64,000 nt of DNA, from positions 210,592,151-210,656,150 of the forward strand of contig CP136065.1 of NCBI GenBank assembly GCA_032622095.1, read 5' to 3'. How positions within the stretch are numbered: position 1 is the stretch's first letter; every line of letters begins with the position of its first letter. The notes under the pieces are model-generated. The model did not search any database. It was given only the letters and a program-made list of their open reading frames with translations, and was not told where the DNA came from. Both the position numbers and the translations under genes were made by a program. Source of the DNA: Siphonodentalium dalli. Taxonomy: Eukaryota; Mollusca; Scaphopoda; Gadilida; Siphonodentaliidae. Positions 28,695-43,600 of the stretch are shown here, piece by piece.

Positions 28695-31600
28695 GCAAGA
28701 CTTCGGAAATTACATTTTTTGTAAAAAAAAAATTGTTTAACCCTTTGGCGAGTAGAATGATTTTATGTCACAATTAGATCATGCCATGAAACTCTACTCT
28801 ACTCCCCTGGCTAACACCTGTAGACAGGGACGTAGCTAGGGGTCTCTGTTGGGGGGGGGCTGTCCAACTTGATAATTCCAACTGCACCCCCCCCCCCCTT
28901 GAATCAGACCAGAGACAAGGTTTTGCATAATTCCATTTGCACCCCCCCCCACTTGAATCAGAGACCAAAGGTTTAGCATAATTTCATTCCCTCCTTGCAC
29001 CTAAGTGTTCACCATCACAGGGCCTAATAAATAGCCTATTTATAAACCATGGTTCTAATGTATCTACCCGATATCATGATAATATTCATATATTTTGAAT
29101 CTGAAAATTGCACAAATCCTAACATCTAGTGGTCTAACTCCAGACAAATGCACACGACTACGGGCAATAGACCAGGACACACCAGGCGGACCATGGTTGT
29201 TTGGCCTGGTGTGAGAAAATGTTTTAAACTTAACAAGAAAATCGCAAAATCCTAGCATCTAGACTGACCTCAAGCTTTTCTAGTGTTGGAAATTTCAAAC
29301 CTCATACTCTTCCTTAGTTTGGAAATTTTCCAACTGATGACCATTTCAGTCAACCATTTTAACTTTTTTTAAAACTAAACAAGAAAATCGCAAAATCCTA
29401 GCATCTAGACTGACCTCAAGCTTTTCTAGTGTTGGAAATTTCAAACCTCATACTCTTCCTTAGTTTGGAAATTTTCCAACTGATGACCATTTCAGTCAAC
29501 CATTTTAACCAAATGTAGTAAAATATTGTTTTCTTAAACTCACTGGCAGTTTTTTATTGGCCACAGGGAGGGACCAGGACACTGGCGGACCATGATTCGG
29601 CCCGGTGTGTGAAAATTTTGAAATCTGAACAAGAAAATCGCAAAATCCAAGCATCTAGACTAGCATCAAGCATTCATAGAGTTGGAAATTTCAAACCTGA
29701 CACCCCGACTTAGGTTGGAAAATTTCCAACTGATGACAATACCAGTGACAATTTTGACCAAATGTAGGACAATATTGTTTTCTTATATTAACTAGAAGTT
29801 TTTGACTGGCCATGGGGGAGGGACCAGGACACAAGCTTTCCAAGTGTTGGAAATTTCCAACCTGACACCCCCTAAGGTTGGAAAATTTCTAACTGATGGC
29901 CATTTCAGTCCAAAAATTTTACCAAAAGAAGGAAAATATGCAAATATTGGTCCAAAAACAATAAATTCCCCCCCAATAAATTGTTTGAAAATCAAACTAC
30001 AAGAATATTTTCAACCTATTGTTGGTGTGAACTTTCCAACTAATGTGTCAGGTATGAAATTTCCAACTGTTGAAAATTTTGACCAAAGTTGTGGGGGGGG
30101 GGGGGGGGGGGGGGGTGGTGAGACACCCCCCCCCCCCCCCAAAAAAAAACCCCGCCCCCCTGTCGCCATGTCTCTGCCTGTAGAAATCATATTCCACCAG
30201 TACAAAATCTTGGAATTTTTTGAAGTTTTGACAGAGAACCTTATAAAGTCAACAAAGTAACACGGAATATATTTCTTGGTTGTTATCTGTTCCTTAATAA
30301 TGTACTTTGCTGTAGGCTGATGTCCCAACTCAAGATTGCATGTTTTTCTCTGACTTGTGAGCCTATATCGCAATAAACACCAAATTAATTACCCAGGATG
30401 AATTCCATAATTGAAAGCGACGCAAAGCAAAATCGCTCACAAATTCATCGTGAAATTTTGAGTTTGGAACAACAGATAATAACTAAGAAATCTATTCCCC
30501 ACGTTTTTTTTTCGACTTTTGTCAAAACTTCATAAAGTTCCAAGTTTTTGTACTTGTGGAATATGTTGATCTCTATGGGTGTTAGCCAGAGTAGATTCAT
30601 GACATGATCTATGTCACTATGATACTGTTGGAATGACATTTATGTCAGTTACAGTAGTTTTAATGTAGTATCATGTAACTCTGTAAATTGCTTTAAAAAT
30701 CGTCTCCCTAAATAGGCTAAATTGGAACTTTTCATAGAATGGATATTAATAAATTATTATTTTTAATATTTAGATTAATTTGTACTTTTAATAAAGTTGT
30801 TTGTTTGATTTATTTCTTACATTGTTACAATATGCTAATGTTATAATATTGCTCAGTATATTTGCAAAATATATTCACCCATGGACTTGATGTCATAAAT
30901 GACATACTCACCCGCCAAAGGGTTAAAGGGAGGTCAAGTGACCAATATTTAATGGGGATTTCCATGCACATCTCCGGCAAAAGTTATATATGAAGCAGTT
31001 GTCTGGGAACTAAAGCAGCCATATCATTAAACAGACATATATACACAGAACGACACGATGTGTAAATGGGTTTGTCGATACGGCATGAGTGGTGTCGCGG
31101 AAGTATAGAACGAGAGGCGCTTGCACCTCGAGTTCTATCCCTCCGCGACAGCACGAGTGCCGTATCGACAAACCCATTTACACATCGTGTCGTTCTGTGT
31201 TTATTACACGGTTCGCGTCCTACAATCCGTGCATTAAAAATACATGATTAGAATGTTTATTTAGGCTCATACAGGGCGTGTTTGTCATGTATGATGATTC
31301 TTTTATTTAAATAGTTCCAGTTTCATGGTTGAGGCGAACGTCATGTACGTCATTTTACATTAACGAGATGTGTATGCAACGTACGTTCCATACGGATTTG
31401 TGAATATGGAACAGCAATAACACTGTACTTCTAGGAACAAGCGTGTTATAAAAATATTTAACTGGTGGCTGGGCTTGGTAAATTGCAAATTTTTTATGAG
31501 AATTTTTTTCTGGAATTACAACACTTTCAAGATCTAGTGTTTCTTAATACACGGAGGGGCAATGACAGATATGATCAAAGATCTCCACCTGGAATTCCTA

Positions 31601-34600
31601 GAAGATCCCAGGGAAGACCAGAGGCTGCAGTTATTTTGTAAAATAGTGGATGCATTGGCCCCAGCAATAGAATCACAAGACTTAATAAAACCAAAGGACA
31701 ACAGTGGTAGACAGATATTCGCATGAAAATTTTAAGGCTATCAAGCATCCAACATAGTGGATAGATATGAGTGTAATAACTCAAGGCCATTCAAAATCAT
31801 CAAGGTGAACACCATGGAATTCCAAAATTAATTCTACAAGTACCAAGAACTATCCTGTATTGGAAGAAACTGGAGGAGGATAGTGTGTGCGATATAACAA
31901 CAGCGCTGGACAGAACAACATCTAACATCAGTCGAAAATTCCCAACCCGCATACTGATATACCCGAGAGGATCCTGCACTTACCAAAATGCAGATACCGA
32001 TAGTTTTGAAAAATCAATATATAATTCAAAAATAAATACATCAACTTTCAAATGGAACAATTCCAAGCCAACCCACCAGATAACTATGTATGTTTTCAAT
32101 ACCGCACAAAGTCACACCCAGAAATATTTGCATCTCTGTAACTTTTGCAGAGATTTGCATGGAAATGCCCTTCTCTCAGCCAGAGAAGCCCTTGCATTCA
32201 GTGGCATTGGCTACGGCCATTCCAATGGCAATAAGCAGTGAAATTCTGTAAAGCCTACAACACATTGTGATATTTCTCATGTTACTCAATTCTCATGTTG
32301 AGTACCGATTAAAATCATAACATTTGCGGTATAAAATTGTATAACATTTAGTTACACGATCCGTGTAGCATACAAAAAAATTCTATTTTTGTGCAATTGA
32401 CATTTGATGCGAAAGCAGTTAATGGACATAAAGTCCAAAAACAAAGTTTTATTTTATATTTTACTGTCCATAATATGTAATAATCACGTGACTAGAGTTA
32501 TTCATACTGGAATATATAATTGCATGCGTGAGGAAAATACAGCGAGAGCACTTACTGTACATGTATATGCTCTAGCTATTCAGAAGACGGCCGTGATTGT
32601 GCCCGTAATATACTAGTAATTGTCAGTTCGGTTTTTCTCAGACAAACTATCAATGTGGGATAGACCTATTTCCAGTTACACTTTCACATGCTCAAATTTA
32701 ACTCAGATGGGAAAAGTTCCAAATATACCTTCAAATCGTTCAATGTTGAATCAGAAATTACAGTGACCATAATCATTTTGACAAGAGGGATAGTGCAAAT
32801 TTTAGCACCCATGAATTAAAAATTGCAAGTGCATATGGGTGTTAGTCACTTCAAGAGCAATCACTCCCATCTCCTGGGAAGGACTGGTGATCTAGGTAGT
32901 ATTATTTATTATGTCAGGACACAGGGTTGTGAATGCATTTTCGCTGTACAAATGACATACTGGTAAGAAGAAGCATCATTCCACTACAATGTGCTAACGC
33001 TTGATTCACGTTGAATACAAAATTAGAAATGTTTTATCTGAAATCTATAATACCAAAATACCATTGCCATAACTCTTTTAGTGCTATAGATTATAATAGA
33101 TATATATATATAGGAAATGTTCTACCCCTCTTTATCATGGTACATATACTACTGGTATGTTCTTCTGTAGGCATGGATTACCAGCTCTGATTTTATTTTC
33201 TAATCGCTGTAATTTTATTTAGGATGGAGTGGTATGACATGTCTTCAGAAAGCATGTTACGGTGGAGACTGGAACACCATTCAGCTGCTGGCATCAATGG
33301 GTTGTGATCCTAACTTGGGTAACGATAATGAGGAGACACCATTTCATGCAGCGTGTCGACGGGGCAATGTCCAGGTTGTTCATATGCTTTTACAATATGG
33401 AGCAAAACCTCACACGAAAGACAAGGCTGGTCGACTTGGACTGCACCATGCAGCACAATCTGGCACTGTGTGGGTATATTAATTTATTCTTTCATAATTT
33501 GATAACATTGTCACGAGACCGTAATCAAAAGTATAAGATCAGTTTGAATATCTGAGATATTTCAACAATTTTGTTGTGTGCTGATTGGATGCTCATTTGG
33601 ATCGAATGCCACAGGGTGAAAGTTAGTATCAGTAATTTCATCTATATTTTATATCTAACCCATTCCTGATTGATTGTTCAGTGCATTACTAGTACATTAG
33701 GTGATGGTACACATACACTGCATTAGGACAGTCACATCACTAATTTTTATTCCATTCTTCTATAACATTTTTATTAGCAATAACAACATTAGATTAAGCT
33801 GTACTTGTTATTTAGTTATTGGACCCTCCCGCTCTATTGAAAAACTTGGGAGATTATTGGTTTCAAGAATATCACCGATACAGAAATGATCTCCCAAGTT
33901 ATGAGAATTTTAGGCATAATATTTCTGTATTCTACGGATTATTATACTGATTGCTGGCTGAGACACAATACCTATGACTTGTTTCATCTGTTCTGTTTTG
34001 CAGCTATGTCATTCATTATCTTCATACAGAGTGTGGGATTAGCTGTGAAGAGACGGACAATTTCGGCAAGAACGCAATGCACTATGCCTGTGAGTTTGGT
34101 CATCTGGATCTCTTCAACTATTTACTGAGGAAAAATGTGAGTGTCATTCGTTTCTCAAACAGCAGAAAAGCAATCAATACTGTGGCTGCAGGTTCTGGCG
34201 AATTATTTTGAACTCTATAGAACATTAAACTGAAATTCATTAAATCATGTATTTCACCATTTGATGCTTTTAAATATGAACATCCTTTTCTACTTGACCA
34301 GTCATTGCATCATACGATCACTTCATGTACCATCTGACATGCAAAGTTATCAGCAGCCTGTGGACAGATGGATGCCCAGACAGACATTATACGGACTGAT
34401 GGGCAAAATTGGGGGTATACATATAGTCCTTATAGTCAAAACAAAATTGTGAGAATCAAACTATAGCATTTCTACAGCGTATCAGCTGCTTTTTACGAGA
34501 ATCAAACTAAGCATCGTGATTCTCTTCAGAGTTTAAGCCCTGACATAACATAATTAATAATTAGCTGGCATTGCAAATAAAATTATCTTTGTTTATCAAA

Positions 34601-37600
34601 CCATTGATTTTATTTACTGACAGATACACAGGTGGTGTAGGCGTTATTTGTGGATTGTGCAGGGGAATGTGTATACAGCTAAACTTAAATTTAATTGACC
34701 ACCTCTTAACGTGTTGTCACCCCGGTAATACTGTGGAATTGTACTGCGGTAAGCTCCAACACGCAATAAGGTTACCACTTCAACACCGCAATAACCGCGG
34801 TTACACCACAATGCATGCAGTCACGGTTTGCAGGCATGAAGATAAAATGCAGCGATTCTCCATATACAGTATCTGGAAATTAACAATATCCTCATGGACG
34901 TATTATTTTCTTAACTTTTGGTGTGAAGACCTGCTAATAGATAGCGGTATCATAACCGCATGGTACCGTAACTCCACCACAGTGACTGTCTCGATACCGC
35001 TGTGGATAACGTATACTACCAGTAATACCACGTTCATTACTGGGGTATCACCCGTTTTTCAAGTCAAATACTTTGATGATAGTGGTAAATATGGGGTAGG
35101 GGAAAGGGACCCTAAAGGCTAAATGAGACTCTCTGCCCCACTAGCAGAAGCCCTGGTGTCCTTTCAGCACTTTAGTTTATATTTTCCAGCGATGCACACT
35201 CTCAAGAAGATGTAATGAAGGAGATACCCCTCTGCATATAGCAACACGATTTGGCAACAAGCTGCTTTGTTGGAATCTAATAAATAGACTGGGAATTCCG
35301 GCTTTGGAAGAGACCAATGCTAAGGGAAAGAACTGTATATATCTAGCCAACGAGCAAAATACATCGAAGTATGTATCTTAAAAAATCTCTCAGAAGCATA
35401 GACAATTAAATTTGTTAGTTAATCCTTTAATGGTTGGAGCTTCCTTAAATTTTGCAAAAACCTTGTGCCAATGCATCTCGTATATATGCGAGTCTCCCAT
35501 AGGGAGCCTCGCATATCGAAGAGAATAAATCGGTAACAATATTTACTTTGACCAGTGCATTCTCTTATATATGCGAGGCTCCCAATGCACTGGTACAGGA
35601 TCTTTTGTGCTGCACCAACGCCCATTGTGAAAGGGTTAAATAATAAATTATATGGTAGGAATCATTGTAATTAAATAGTTATATTTGTTTTAATTTTTAT
35701 GTTTACCCATACCATAGTATGGTAAACATAGTGTCGTTGCCCGGATTGACCACTCGTCGTTCGTCCGTCTGTCTGTCCGTCTGTCTGTCTGTCCGTAGAC
35801 ACTTTACGAGTAATGCGATAACTCAAACATTTTCTATCCGATCGAAACCAAATTATGTATATGGGTTTCTCAGCCCAAAATATAGTCCAAGTCTTCTTGT
35901 ACTAAAACCAGCTAAGATATTGGGACGGCGATGCTGGCGTTTAGTCCAAGACCGCCCTATATGCTCGCTTATGACACGGCTTAAGCGTTAGTGACCCGCT
36001 CAAATAAAACCACAATTATATGAAATAAAATATCACAATTGCGACAATAAACGGATATTTTCCGCAGAAGACATGCTATTTTATCTGAAACCCACATCAG
36101 TTGTGAATTTAAAACGGTAATTTAATGCGAAAAGAGACATTTACCTCAATGTTTACAATTTTTTAAAAGAATGCGAACTCGGTTGACCTCGCGAACTGTG
36201 TTCGGCATTTTCCGTTGAAAATATTCCGTAGATTTTGGACAACAACGCAAATTACGAAGAATTCTCCATTGTAATCGTAATTATGTGTGTCAATAAATAA
36301 AATAATAAATAGATTAATTAAACATTGAAGATATAAATGTAATACATTCAATAAATTACGGGGAATTACAACCCTCTCAAAGTTTAAAACAGTGTAAACA
36401 CAACGAGTATTAGAATAAATAATATGGTGCTACATTTCCCACATTTGGTGGACTTCGGCGAAATTAAGATATATACTAAGCGAACAGAGCAATATACTGC
36501 TCTTGTTAAGCACACAAAAAATCAAACAAAATTTGTATAAATTTTTAACCTTAAGTTTGAAAAGTCCCACTAAAACGGAAGAACTATATTTCGAAACTGT
36601 GTGATTCGGTTCTCCGATTATTTTATCAACACGAAAGTCAAAATGCACATGGATGAAAATCACACGGATGGAAAGTCAGACACAAGAGTTCTAATTTGCT
36701 CCAATTTTGACAAGTTGCTTGCGAAAATTGTCAACAAAACTACCGTTCTGATCCTCCATTATGTCATTAAGTTTTTAGTGCGGGAATTGTTCTCAAAGCA
36801 CATAGAAAACTGGACTTTCGGGCGATCGGTTTTCGACATTTTTGTTCGGAAAACCCGCGCTATATATAGAAACGGAAAGTAGAATTCCCAGAACAGACAG
36901 CGGATTATGCCGAACTTATTCGGACCACTTCGGCTTTCGGTTAAAACGTAAACAAACATCGAAACAAATCGATGTTTATGGCAATCAACCGGAATATTCT
37001 ATGTGTAATTTAACATTAAAGTTAGATTATTATACACCATTGTGACCATAAGATGTAAGCCTTTCCGATGTATATAGCATCATGTATTGATTTGCTAGGT
37101 AAATCGAGTAAAATACACCACAGATTCCCGCCACAGATCGTGGGCGTAAGTCGTGTGGTAGGATTGGTATGCAAGCGGGCTTGGACTAAACGCCAGCATC
37201 GCCGTCCCAATATCTTAGCTGGTTTTAGTACAAGAAGACTTGGACTACCCAAAATACAGATCGAGTTCGAATTTGGGTTTGATCCGAGTTTTTGTTACAG
37301 AGTTATGGCCCATTTTCGACTTAGAATTCACGCATTCTGCCATAACTCAAACATTGTTTGTCCGATTGGTATGTGAGTTTCACAGACCAAAATACAAATC
37401 GAGTCCGAATATGGGTTTGATCCGATTAATTTTAAAGGAGTTATGACCCTTTTTCAAGAAAATTTTTTTTTTAAAAAAATTAAATTATTTTTAGATTTAG
37501 CTCCTTGCTAAATTTAGCATATACAAGTATTAAATTTTGTTTGAACTTTAATAACAATAAAAAAAAAAAAAATAATAATAACACAAAATTGACACTTTCA

Positions 37601-40600
37601 TTTATTTTAGTTTTATACGATTAATTAGATGTGATATCCTGTTTTGAAAATATGAAGATTTTATTGCAATAGTTTCATGTAATATAATGATATCAATAAA
37701 TTACCATGTGATCATCCAACATCCAGAGTATATGAGAGGATTTTTATAGATGTTGTCATTCCAAGTGAAATCTGTTATGAAATGAGTGATGACATATGAT
37801 ACAGAGCTCTGGTTGGTCAAGCAAGATAAACAACACTGGTGGCTGGCTGTTTGTTTATTCTAACTGTCAAATTGATTAATGGCAGCACAAGACTGGTGTT
37901 TTTCCTATTGAAATTTCATTACAGGGTGAGATAAGGGCCCCCTCACCTATATAAGTGTCTTCTAAATTCCATTAATTTGCTTCAAAAATAATTAACCCTT
38001 TCCAAGGTTTCCATAGACACATGCTATAATGTACATGGACTCTTCCTCATATCTCTTAATATCTATTGGGTATCTTTGCACACTATTCACTTCTATCAAT
38101 TTTGGTATTGACTGATTAATTGATTTTTGACAAATATATTAATCCTTCAGACACGTGCTTTCAATTTGAAATTAAAACAACAGCTGATAGCCAATATGAT
38201 TTATCTATGCAATGGGAAACAGGCAGATAAATATACATGACTATTGTAAGTGATGACTTGTTTTAGGGGCCACAGAGCACTTAGAAGATTAACATAGAAG
38301 GTTGTGGCTTTTAGTGCCCAAGCTACTTGTAAAACATTGTAATGTGTGAAACCATTCAAATGAGGGCTAACTTACTTTCTTTTATATGAACGATTTAGTG
38401 GTCATAGGGGCCAGCATCCCCATCATATTATGTCTGTATAACATTATATAGATAATACTTTTGAATTGTATAAACTACATATATTTTTGAAAACCATACA
38501 CCCCTGTTATGAAACACTTAATCTTATTTAATACACAGGTCAGATCTGATCTTATATCTGTCCATGTTTGATAAACAAATAACTGGGGAGAATGGGGGAA
38601 GGGGGGGTGGTAATTAAAGTACCATTTAAATACGAGATGGAATCCCCTACATATATGTCGTTCTAAGCAGTCTGGCTTCTCTTTAGAAGTGAATAATAAA
38701 TTTTGAATGTCTGGCATGTCAAAAGTGGCAAAGATAGGGATTTATCACTTTTGCTTCCAATGAGTTAACTTAAACTCCTAAACATGTCCTCCGAAATCAC
38801 TAAACCATTGGATCTCACAGTGAGAGGTCCTTGTGTGAATAGGGACAGAGTTATGAGATTTAAAACTACTCCTCCCCAACCCAAATACTTTAACCCTTTC
38901 TTAAGACAAATTATTTGAGCTTTTGATTTCAAGTTGGGTACTGATATATGGATTAATTCCTGTGATCATATCTTTGACAAATTATCAGTTATGGCTAGTC
39001 GCTATCGCCAAGGTATGGGTTAAACATCTGCCGATCGTGATCGGCCTCTCGTTTCTTTTATTATTGTCATGGACTACAATTGTGCATCATACCCTGTCCA
39101 GTAGCCTTCTTTTGATTTCTGGTCTGTTGAATAGGATCTTCGACCCAGAATTATTATTCAAATTATTAATCCATTTAACTCTTTCACTGCCGATCGCGAC
39201 TTGAGTCGAATTACCCATACTCTGCCGATCGCAACTTGAATCGAATCCTGACACCATCAAATCCATGGGAAGTAACTGTATATTATTCTGTGAAAACAGT
39301 GTACATGATGTAACCAATTTTTTTAACGAGAAACTCCCGGTTTATTTTTTTTATATTTCGGGATGTTGGCCATCTTGTTTTGTGATTAAGTGGTCGTGGT
39401 CACATGACCCTCCTGGTATTGGAAGTATTTTCCATTCCACAGAGACCAATACCTACCTGCATACCAAGTTTCAGGAATATACCTCTGCATATACAAAAGT
39501 TATTGCGAAATACCCAATAATAGTTGTATTTAGCAGAAATATACTAACATGTTTTCGGTTCTCAATACTAACACCAACTTACATACCAAATTTCGTCAAA
39601 ATATCACTGCAGATACAAAAGTTATTGAGAAATAATGAATTTTCCTTATATTTCGGTGTGGTGGCCATCTTGTTTTGTGGTCACGGTCTCGTGACCCTCA
39701 TGTGGTCACGGTCTTCTGACTCTGGCAGACTGGGAAGTGTTTTCAATTCGCAAGTCCAATATCTAACTGTGCACCAAGTTTCACGAACAAAAACTTATTG
39801 AGAAATACCCAATCAATATATATTGAGCAGCAATAGACTAACATCTTATATTTCGGGATGGCGGCCATCTTGTTTTGTGGTCAAATGATCGTGGTCACAT
39901 GAAATGTGACACTGGCGGACTAGAACATATTTTCTATTCCCAATACTGATACCTACTTGCATACCAACTTTCATGAAAAGATCTCTAGAAATACAAAAGT
40001 TATTGAGAAATACTGAAATTTTCTTATATTTTGGAGTGGCGGCCATCTTGTTTTTGGTCACGTGATCGTGGTCACGTGACAATGGTGGACTGCGGCATTT
40101 TTTCGATTCCCCAGACCAATACCTACATGCATACCAAGTTTCATGAAAATACCTCGGCAGATACAAAAGTTATTGATAAATACCCAATCCATATTTATTT
40201 AGCAGCAATATGCTACATGTATATGTATAGTATGCTTGGCAGTAGCAGACGTGTCTGTGGTGCTGCATGGCAGTGAAAGAGTTAAAGAAATATCATGGGC
40301 TTGTTCGTATGCATGAAACTGATAAGTTAGTACTAAGGCGCTATGCCAACTGGAGGAATTTACCATTCTACTAACATCATCAAAAATCTTAAACAAATCG
40401 ACCATACCACTCCATAAAAAACATCATCTGAACTACGCTCAATTGTAAATATTAATTCTCTATTCGGGATGCAACTATCAGGCGATAAGCTAGCTCAAAC
40501 GATTTCGCCAACGAGCATCCCAGCTTTTCATTAATATATGAGCAAGACTGTGTATTATCAATTTGGATATAATATATGTAAAAATAACTACTCTGAAGAA

Positions 40601-43600
40601 GATTATTCTCCATTTCTATTTGATCACTCTACCGGAAAGTTTCCAACAAAGAATGTACTTTGCTATTTAAACTCAGCTTAAAGTGAGATATTAATTTTGC
40701 AGTCACAAAGGCCTACAGTCATATTATGAACAACTAGCTGAATCTGGTAAGAAGAGAGATGATGGACCAGTGCTGATGTGGTATTGGCAGATGATTATGC
40801 CATGTGTGATATATGTGACGACTGTTCTGCTGGCGCAACTGTGTGGTGACTATTACCAGGGCATTGTGGGTTTTATCGGAGCATTCATAATGATGAAAAC
40901 ACTACTCAAACAGAGTCACAGAATGGAAAGTATTTCAAAGTATGTTGCCGATAATTAAGTGATATTATATATGCCACTGACTTCTAATATAAAAAGAGTA
41001 GATCAACCAAAATAAAATAAAATTAATTCATAATTGTTAAAAGGTATTCTCCCGTTTACTCACTTAGATTCTTCATCAACCTGACGTAGCCACTGTGCAA
41101 TGAGACAATCAACTGAGAAATGTTTGAAAATCAAGTACCACAATTATAATGTCTAACACTGACTGTTATGCTTAGATAATATATCTATGGTTCAGGATCA
41201 CAATCATCGATGATAATTCGGCCATTCAAATAACATGTGTGTTCTCGCACAAATAAAATCTCAATTTTGAGATGAGGGAGGGAAGCTATTTAGTTTAATA
41301 TTTTCTCAAAATCTGGAAAACATATTCCGGAAAAAAAAGAAGTTATTTTCATTGTTCTAAATCCAATATCTCTAATGGAAAATATGGAGAAAAAATGTTG
41401 GACAAGGCATTTTAAAAGAAAATTTCAGTGAAGAGTGAGGTGCATGAGAACGCTTAATTTCTTTTTACTTTGACATAGTTTGAATATTTTCCATTAGGTT
41501 GTACATATGTTGTACTTTTATGTTTGTGCACTGAGCCCTCTCATAATTATTAACCCTTTCATGATGGGTGCTGCGCTTGTACATTATTAAAGATCCATAG
41601 GGAGCCTCCCATATATAAGAGAATGCACTGGCTTACAAGGTCAAGGTAAATATTCTTTGGCCAATGTATTCTCTTATATATGTGAGGCTCCTTATGGGAC
41701 ATTCGCATATATAAGAGAATGTATTGGTTTCGTAAAATTTCTGGAAGCTCCAGTCATGGAAGGGTTAAATCAAAGTAAATCATGTGTTTACTTTGAATAG
41801 AGAGCTGACCCACCAGGGTCCGCGCTGGACCGAAATTGACTTTTGCCAATATTTGCCAAATTCTAGTATCATTTCCTGCAACCTTGATTAAGTTTTATAT
41901 GTTTTGACACTGGCGGTTTGAACGATGTTTGATATCGATAGGAATGCAGTTAGTTAATAATTATACTCGCATCTCTATTGTGGTTTATCATACAACAATA
42001 AACCAATCACCGAACGATAAAATGGTAGAAGAGTTGCTTTATCAGAAGGGAACATCACAAGAGGATTAGCTATGTAAACACCACCATCAAACTAAATACG
42101 GGTAATGTCCTCAATATCGATAATAATGTTACCAGATTAACTGCATCTTAATTGAGGTGTTAACTTTTTCAAAACCATATAAAACACCACCAATATAGTT
42201 CTATTGTAATAGTTTCCTAAAATGAATGGTATTGATTGACGGATATTTTTCAACTTTATTGAGGAATTAAAAAGTTACTTGCCAAATATTTTGCCAAATG
42301 AAAATATTTTTTGCAAATTTGGCAAGTGGCAGCGCGAACCATGTGACCCATACAAATGATCTTTCTTTCAGGTGGCCTAATCCAGTTTATGCTGGCATGT
42401 ATGCTGCTGGGATGATCCACACATTCCTCGTCTTCTATGTTCAAGTCTTTCCAGTGTTACTCAATGCTAAACGTATCCTGATTTTCTATGTTAATTCTAT
42501 AAATTATTTGAGTGCTATCTCTAATGCTAAACACCGTAGAGATCATATTCCACTAGTACAAAACCTTGGAACTTTTTGAAGTTTTGACAGGGAACCTTAT
42601 AAAGTCAAAAAAATGCGGGGAATATATTTCTTAGTTATTATCTGTTCCTTAATAATGTACTCAACTGTAGGTGAAGGTCCCAACTAAAAATTTCACGATT
42701 TAAGTTACTTTGTGCATCACTTATAATTATGGAATTTCTCCTGGGTAATTAATTTGATGTTTGTTGTGATATTGGCTCACAGAAGTCGAGAAAAGCATGC
42801 AATTTTGAGTCAGGACATTCACCTACAGTGAAGTAAATTATTAAGGAACAGATTTAAACTAAGAAATATATTCCCCGTGTTATATTTTCAACTTTATAAG
42901 GTTCCCTGTCAAAACTTCAAAAAGTTCCAAGGTTTTGTACTGGTGAAATATTGAAATTGTAAATGGGATACCGACCCGACAATGGGTTAACATTATTTTT
43001 ATGACATTATTTAATACCTTAACTCAGACACAGATTCCACGGGTGCCAGTATCATTCTTATATTATCACTCGTCCTCACACCGCTTACCTTATATCTCTT
43101 CTGGAGAAATATACAGATCGAACCAGGTTTGTCAATCCTTCTGTTTAACCCCTTCATGAAGGGAGCTGCGCTGGTACAGCATTAAAGATCCTGTGCCAGT
43201 GCATTCTCTTATATATGCAAGGGAGCCTCGCCTATATACGAGAATGCAATGGCTTACTCGGTCAAGGTAACTATTGTGAGGCCAATGTATTCTCTTATAT
43301 ATGCAAGGCTCCCTATTAGAGACTCGCATATAGAAGAGAATGCATTGGCACAGGGTTTTCGCAAAATTTCAGGAAGCTCCAGTCATGGAAGGGTTAAATA
43401 TTAATAAATTATACATATTTTTTTTTTCCCCGAAAAATTTATTTTCGGGGAACTATAGAAACGGCTTCGTCAGTCCGCCCATCGTGCCGTTCGTACCGTC
43501 CGTCACACTTTTGAGTACCTTCATGGTGTAATCATCTCCTCCTACAGATTTCATCCCAGAGATTTGAAAGTTCAGAATATTGTTGCCCATATATTGAAGA

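Larger units (their letters stand above)
28825..30176. mobile_element. hAT-family element (1352 bp) with 8-bp target duplication
   Basis: Left CAGGGACGTAGCTAGGGG and right gtcgccatgtctctg are imperfect inverted repeats of the hAT CAGGGxCGTAGC type. CCTGTAGA is duplicated exactly (28817-28824, 30177-30184). C-runs near the left end and G/C-runs near the right end are present. No transposase frame. Confidence 0.85.
28737..30926. mobile_element. TTAA fold-back element with an internal hAT insertion
   Basis: Termini TTAACCCTTTGGCGAG and CCCGCCAAAGGGTTAA, 2.19 kb in total. Around 30186-30620 is a fold-back of ccttggaact / agttccaag type also seen at 42541-42965. It begins 42 bp after ZDHHC exon 1. 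Confidence 0.8.

Noticed and set aside
34571-35122. 183-codon plus-strand frame
   Set aside because: Lies in ZDHHC intron 3 over a GCGGTA-rich repeat, with no domain and no splice support.
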